Shown: positions 59,179 through 64,000 of the stretch, piece by piece | How positions within the stretch are numbered: position 1 is the first letter of the stretch | Layout: each line of letters begins with the position of its first letter | Assembly: GCA_019448385.1 (NCBI GenBank) | Contig: JAGTXO010000001.1 | Location: forward strand, 1,612,001-1,676,000 | Length of the DNA: 64,000 bases | Direction of reading: 5' to 3' | Origin: Diacronema lutheri | Taxonomy: Eukaryota > Haptophyta > Pavlovophyceae > Pavlovales > Pavlovaceae | Translations under genes and position numbers: made by a program | Notes under the pieces: model-generated | The model's database searches: none | Told to the model about the DNA's origin: nothing | What the model saw: only the letters and a program-made list of their open reading frames with translations

Positions 59179-62100
59179 TCAAGCTACAAAAACGAGATCC
59201 TGCTGCGGCAGCAGGTGCTGCACGAGCGCCTCATTCGCCGTGAGCGACGCGCGCGCCACGGCCTGCGCCGGCGTGGGCCGCGGGTTGAGCGCGGGCATGC
59301 GCGGGCGGAGTGGCTTTGAGACCGGCGCGTTGGACCCGTCCGCCCTCAGTGCGCTTGCACGTGCTCCGAGTGCGCCCTTTCCACCGCACGCCGGCTCATG
59401 TACGCGTGCGCGCCCGCCTTGCGCACGGGCGCGCGGTGTCAACATCTCGCCGATCACGGACATCTATCGGTGCCGCTGCGCTCGAGCAGCACGACGAGTG
59501 GGACAAGGACGGGCGGCAGCAGCCAAAGTTTCACACGGGCTGCCCCGTGTGCTGCGATGGCGAATTTGCAAGAAGGGAGCTCAGCTCGCCAGCGATCCAC
59601 TTCTCCTTCGAGATGTCGCGTAGGACGCTTGCCGGCACGTCCGGGATGAGCATCGAGATGAGAGCCTTGAGCAGTGTCACGCCGACCGCGACGGCGAGCA
59701 CAACAAGGGCCTGTGCAGCGCGCAGGCCATGGGAGCTTGAGCGTGCGGCCGCGTGTCCGATGCGTCCGCATTCGCGCGCTGGCCAATTGCGCGGCGCGGC
59801 GCAGCGCGGCGCACGCGCGCGCACAATCGATGCCGGCGGCAGCGAGCGCAGCTCCTCGGAGAGCAGCAGGTAGATGAGCGTGTTGGTGAACACACCAGCA
59901 AACTCGAGGAAGCGGAAGATTTTGTCCCACGGGGTGATGCCCACAGCGCCCTCATACTTCACCCTCCGATGGATTCTCAGCAGCTTGTGCGCGTCTGCGT
60001 AAAATTCGAGCACGTTGTTGCCCAGAGCGAGGAGCGCCGCGGGAGGGAAGGTGACTGAAAACATGCAAATGTACCTGCGCACGCACGCGCGAGGCCGGTG
60101 GCGCGCGACGAGCGGATGTGTAAGCCAGCAAATTATGCCGCAAGAACGCGAGGCGGCCGGGAATGCACACGGGAGGCGACGCGCACGCGCTGTGCAAAGG
60201 CGCCAGCAGCGCGCGCGGCCAAGCCTTCGGGTGCGGTCGCGCGCGCGTCCTTGGCTGCGCACCCAAACTGGAGCGCGATCTCGTTGTACTCGTAAAAGGT
60301 CGGGCCAAGGCCGTGCTCCTCGGAGAGCAGCATCGGCAGGTCGTCCTGCTCGTCGATGCGCGCCCTCAGCTGCTCGTACTCGTCGTCGCCGTCCGCGCCG
60401 CCCGCGCCACCCGCGAAGGTGCGCGCCTTGGCATCATTCTGCAGCTGGCGGTGGTCGGAGGCTGCGGGAACGTGCGGGTGCGTGCGCTGCTTTTTGCCCG
60501 CCGCACCGCGCAGGTTGTCGCTCGTCCCGCCGCGCGCCAGCGCGTACTGCCAGCCCATGCGCGGGTCGCGCTTTGCGCGGCCGGCGGTGCGCGCAGCCTC
60601 GTGCTCGCGCTCGCGCGCAATCTCGTGGTGCGGCGACGGCGGGCGCGGCGGCGCGACGCCGTCGGGCACCGCGACGGGACGGCTCGCGGCCTGCTGCGCG
60701 CGCGAGGAGCGCGTGCGCCTACGCCTGAGCGCGCTCGCCCGAAGCTGCGCCGAGACGGGGGCTTCGCGCTGGTCCCTCGCACGCCTGCGGAATCGGTGAC
60801 TCTCGTACGCCTCGCTCATCCACTCGGAGATGCGCGCGCTCTGCGCGGTGAAGCGTTCGCTGATGTTGCCTATGAGCAGATTCGTGAGGAAGATCATCAT
60901 GAGCTGCGTCTGCAGCTCGTCGTAGCACCGCTGAGCGGCGCTCAGCGTCTCGCCCGCGCGGAGCGCACCCGAGCACTCCTGCGGCGGCACATACAGCACC
61001 GTGACGCCGTACGGCTTGACAAAGGCGATGAAGAAGAGGGAAAAGTAGCAGTTGATGAACTGGAAGATGAACATCTTGTACACGAGCGCCGCCGTGAACG
61101 ACGAGCTCTTTCGGTGGTTCTCCCATTCGTTGAGCTGCAGCGCGGCATTGCGGAACGCCGTGTTGAGCGTCGAGATCGCGACCGCGTTCAACGCGCCCGC
61201 CAGGTACGGGCCAATCGCGAGGGACGAGATGTACGCGCGGAAAGCAAAGATGCCGAGCGTCGTCATGATGCACAGGCAGCCCATGCCGAGCAGCACGCCA
61301 AACGAGACGAGCTCGCGCGCCCTCCGCGCGCGCTTTGACGAGCGGAGCGAGCGCGGCCCGGTGAGCTTCACGCCCATCACGAGCAGCTCATTGTCATCGA
61401 TGGGCACCCAGTGGCCGTGGGTCGTGTAGATGCCCTGCTCGATGCGCCCGCGGTAGCCCAGCCGCTCGCCCTCATGCTCCGCCCACTCATCCATGTCCCA
61501 GATATGGCGTAGCGTCGCCTCGCGCGCCTGCCACTGCTCAATGAAGCCAGCGGACCACACCATCGTGAGAAGGCAGAAGGCGGGCACCAGCAGCAGGTAC
61601 ATCTGCTCGTCCACCCAGTAGATGACAAAGGTCACCGCGCCCACAGCGGATGGCAGCACCAGCGCCCTCGAGTACCATCGCAAGAAGGCGAAATAGAAGC
61701 ATACCGCTTCGCCAAAGTAACGGCGCGGCTTCTCGAGCGACGCGAGGCGGTGCGCGCGCAGGTCGGACGCCCTCGGCACGCGGCAGCCCACGCGGTTCGA
61801 GCCGAGCGAGTCCTCAACGAAGACGCGCTCCACCTCGTCATGCTGCCGCGCGGCACCACAGCGGCACGCGCGGCGCGGCGCGCAATGTGAGAGAGGCGGC
61901 GGCGCGCGGCGCGACCCACCGCGCGCGCGCACCAAATAGATGAGGTCGTGGCACGCGTTGTGCAGGTTGCGCAGCTGCGTCATGTTGACGCCGCACTTGT
62001 CGATGAGCGCCTTGGCCATGATCGCCTCGATCAGCCGCTGCCGCTCCATCGACGAGAGCGCGGGAAGCGACGCGCCGCGCTCGAGCTGCGCATGGCCCGT

Positions 62101-63360
62101 ACCGCCGACCCCGTCGGCCGACATGTCGGTGAATCGCTCGTAGTGCGCGTCCTGGTCGCGCTTGTAATCGAAGAAGGGCGCGGGCTTGTCCGTCGGTGCG
62201 CTCCCCTCGCGCCTCAGCCTGAGCTCAAAGCGCGTGCGCTCCGCCTCGAGCTGAAGCGCGTGCAGCGACGCGCCCACGGCCATGAAGAACTCGTCGTCGT
62301 CCTTCGAGCGCAGCAGCCGCACGGCCAGGCCGGCGCCGAGCAGTGCGTCGCGCACCTGCCGCCACGTGGGCGAGCGCAGCATGTCATCCGCGAGCGGATC
62401 GAGCATCGCCGCGCGCGCCTTGCGCAGCTCATTGGCGTGGCGCACACTCCACGTCGTCATGCAGCCGCACAGCTCGGCGCAGCAGTCGTCGTCGTCGTCG
62501 TCGCGTCGCGCCTTGGCGGACGCGGACTCACGCGCGCGGCGCGCGAGATCGAGCGTAACCGCCTCTTTCGTCTTGTACGCCTTCTGCGCCTCGTTCTTGC
62601 TCAGGCTCCACACGAGGACGATCTCCCAAAACGGAACATCCGAGGGGGGCGCAGCGTCCGACGTAGGCACAGGCGCGGCGTCGTCCACGCCCTTTGCGCC
62701 GGTCGCCGGCTCGTCGAGGCTCGACGTGCGCTCAGGCGGCTTGAGCACGTCAAAGAGAAGCACGCCGCCGCCGCCCGTCTCCGATCGTGCCGTCGCCTCG
62801 CCCGCAAACTGCACGGAGCGCGGCGGTGCGCACGCGGCAGGGCTCGCGGCAGTGGCCGATGGCGACGAATTCGCGGCGATTGGCGGGAGGATGCGCGCTC
62901 TGTGCATGGCGTCAAGGCCGGGTTGTGCGATAGGAGCGAGGTTGACCTCGCGCGCCGTCGCGTCGTGCGCTGCCGCGCCTGGGCATGCCGACGGGCGGGC
63001 GGGCGCGACGGCCTCGTCTGCGTCGTATTTCTCGCCACCTGCCGCGGCCGGTTGTGGGCGGGGGCGGTCGCCCCACCAGAAGGCGGCCATGCGCGGTTCA
63101 TCGTCTGTAGTCGAGCCCCGCGCCGGCTGCGGCGGACTGCGCAACGCGCTGCTTGGCCACGGGCGCGAGTCGGGCGCGGGCGGCGGGCTCGCAGGGTAGA
63201 CGCCGTTTGGCCGCCAATCCGCGGCAGGGCGCACGAAATCCGCGCCCACGGCGCGGCCCTCAAGACCCGGCGAGACGTCGGCGTATGGACGCGCGCCAAT
63301 CGGGCCCGGGCGCCGTCCGCCCTCGACGATCATCATGGGCTGCGCCGTGCTCGAGCGCAT
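59179..63360 (-). CDS. Anoctamin/TMEM16-family channel or scramblase
   Basis: Exons 61933-63360, 60263-61842, 59825-60074, 59537-59710 and 59179-59262, about 1,171 residues with consistent phases. A long cytosolic N-terminus is followed by the TMEM16 core: RYFGEAVCFYFAFLRWYSRAL, VIYWVDEQMYLLLVPAFCLLTMVW, ELVSFGVLLGMGCLCIMTTLG, AALVYKMFIFQFINCYFSLFFIAFVKPYG, and the junction EYNEIALQFG / YICMFSVTFPPAALLALGNNVLEFYADAHKLL that is diagnostic of anoctamins. It ends SMLIPDVPASVLRDISKEKW. Family members are Ca2+-activated chloride channels or lipid scramblases; which one cannot be read here. The 3' end may extend further through the next stretch. Confidence 0.85.
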
Positions 63361-63468
63361 GGCCGTGCAGCAGGCCAGCAGCAGACGGGCCAACGGCGGC
63401 GTTTTGCCTTTTACTCATAAAGTGCAACCTTATTATTAGGCGGCGCCACGTACAGCGCGCGTCGAGCG

Positions 63469-64000
63469 ATGCGTCCGCCGCCCAAGAGGAGCGAGAACGC
63501 GCTGCAGCGGCGCGCGGAGAAGCGAGGACGCACGCTGGAGGAACAAAGGGCGCTCGATCGGAGCGTGCTCGAGCTTGCCGCCAAGGAGCGCAACGACCAA
63601 CGGCAGGCAAGCAAGACCGCCAAAGCGGCCGCGGCGTCGCGCGGCGCGTCGCCTCTCGGCGAGCGCACCGCGGCGGGCGCAAGCGCGGGCGATGCGCCGC
63701 AGGCGGGCTTGCCGCTGTCGCTGGAGCGCTTCGTGGCCAACGAGGGTCGCGGCCTGGTCGGGCATCGCCTCGAGTGCGAGGGCCGAGGCGCGGCCAAGGT
63801 GCTGAGCGCGCGGCGCGGGGAGGACACGGACTCGCTCGTCGTCAAGCTCCGCTTCGCCGCGCCCGTGCCGAGCGGCGGCCGAGATGGGCCGGCGCAGCGC
63901 ACGCTGCAGCTCACGCTCAGCAGCGTGGACGTGCTCGCCGGCCGCTTCCGCCTCGCCGACGACTCGCTCGCCGACTGGCGGTGCTCGGCGTGCAGCTTTC
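63469..64000 (+). CDS. Hypothetical protein (3' partial)
   Basis: ATG at 63469, open to the window end (177 codons). The first 60 residues are a basic helix (KRSENALQRRAEKRGRTLEEQRALDRSVLELAAKER in part), then an Ala-rich linker and a beta-rich stretch (SLVVKLRFAAPVP, RTLQLTLSSVDVLAGRF) ending in DWRCSACSF, perhaps the start of a zinc-binding module. Family not recognised. Divergent from the anoctamin with 108 bp, which contain an A+T-rich CTTATTATTAGG element. Confidence 0.55.
   Translation, partial: MRPPPKRSENALQRRAEKRGRTLEEQRALDRSVLELAAKERNDQRQASKTAKAAAASRGASPLGERTAAGASAGDAPQAGLPLSLERFVANEGRGLVGHRLECEGRGAAKVLSARRGEDTDSLVVKLRFAAPVPSGGRDGPAQRTLQLTLSSVDVLAGRFRLADDSLADWRCSACSF

Overview
This is nuclear DNA from a GC-rich, intron-bearing, flagellated alga with a complex (secondary red) plastid; a haptophyte fits best, possibly a compact pavlovophyte-type genome, but species cannot be read from the window. 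The case rests on: conserved eukaryotic genes (SEC63, RPB7, EBP2, LAMTOR3, myosin, anoctamin, ANKFY1-like) broken by short (about 60-400 nt) phase-consistent introns; two cilium genes (IFT54, BBS4); a nuclear plastid ribosomal protein bL34 whose leader carries the ASAFAP cleavage motif typical of stramenopile/haptophyte plastid import; LL-diaminopimelate aminotransferase with a leader; and a probable iota-carbonic anhydrase pair. Exon models were made by hand from splice signals, phase and family resemblance.

Layout. 0-11.5 kb: partial Dcr2/PAP29-type phosphatase, IFT54, LAMTOR3, a secreted SRCR-like protein, and a five-exon myosin. 11.5-16.1 kb: accessory region on the minus strand with a Fanzor/TnpB-like RNA-guided nuclease frame and a frame-disrupted gene of W-x-A-E repeats carrying a 15-bp minisatellite. 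16.3-34 kb: dense housekeeping genes in divergent pairs (DapL, leucyl aminopeptidase/RWDD3-like, LTO1, LMW-phosphatase-like, methyltransferase, SEC63 with an intronic C/D snoRNA candidate, J-domain membrane protein/ANKFY1-like). 34.2-36.7 kb: a copied piece of the myosin 5' end beside a 2.1-kb palindrome holding two head-to-head iota-carbonic anhydrase genes. 37-47 kb: RPB7, AlkB homologue, TPR-ubiquitin-like protein, BBS4, sulfotransferase, F-box/ThuA-like protein, bL34. 47.6-54 kb: a BTB/NPH3-like coiled-coil gene facing a CCHC zinc-knuckle gag-like gene with an internal 894-bp duplication. 54-64 kb: an ER CS-SAM protein, EBP2, an LRR protein, an anoctamin and a gene cut by the window end.

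Two genome-wide habits stand out. Divergent genes are packed with 16-50 bp between start codons (at RPB7 the two start codons appear to overlap), and most introns use a GTGCG donor instead of GTRAGT. Most long open frames on opposite strands are GC-driven shadows and were ignored.
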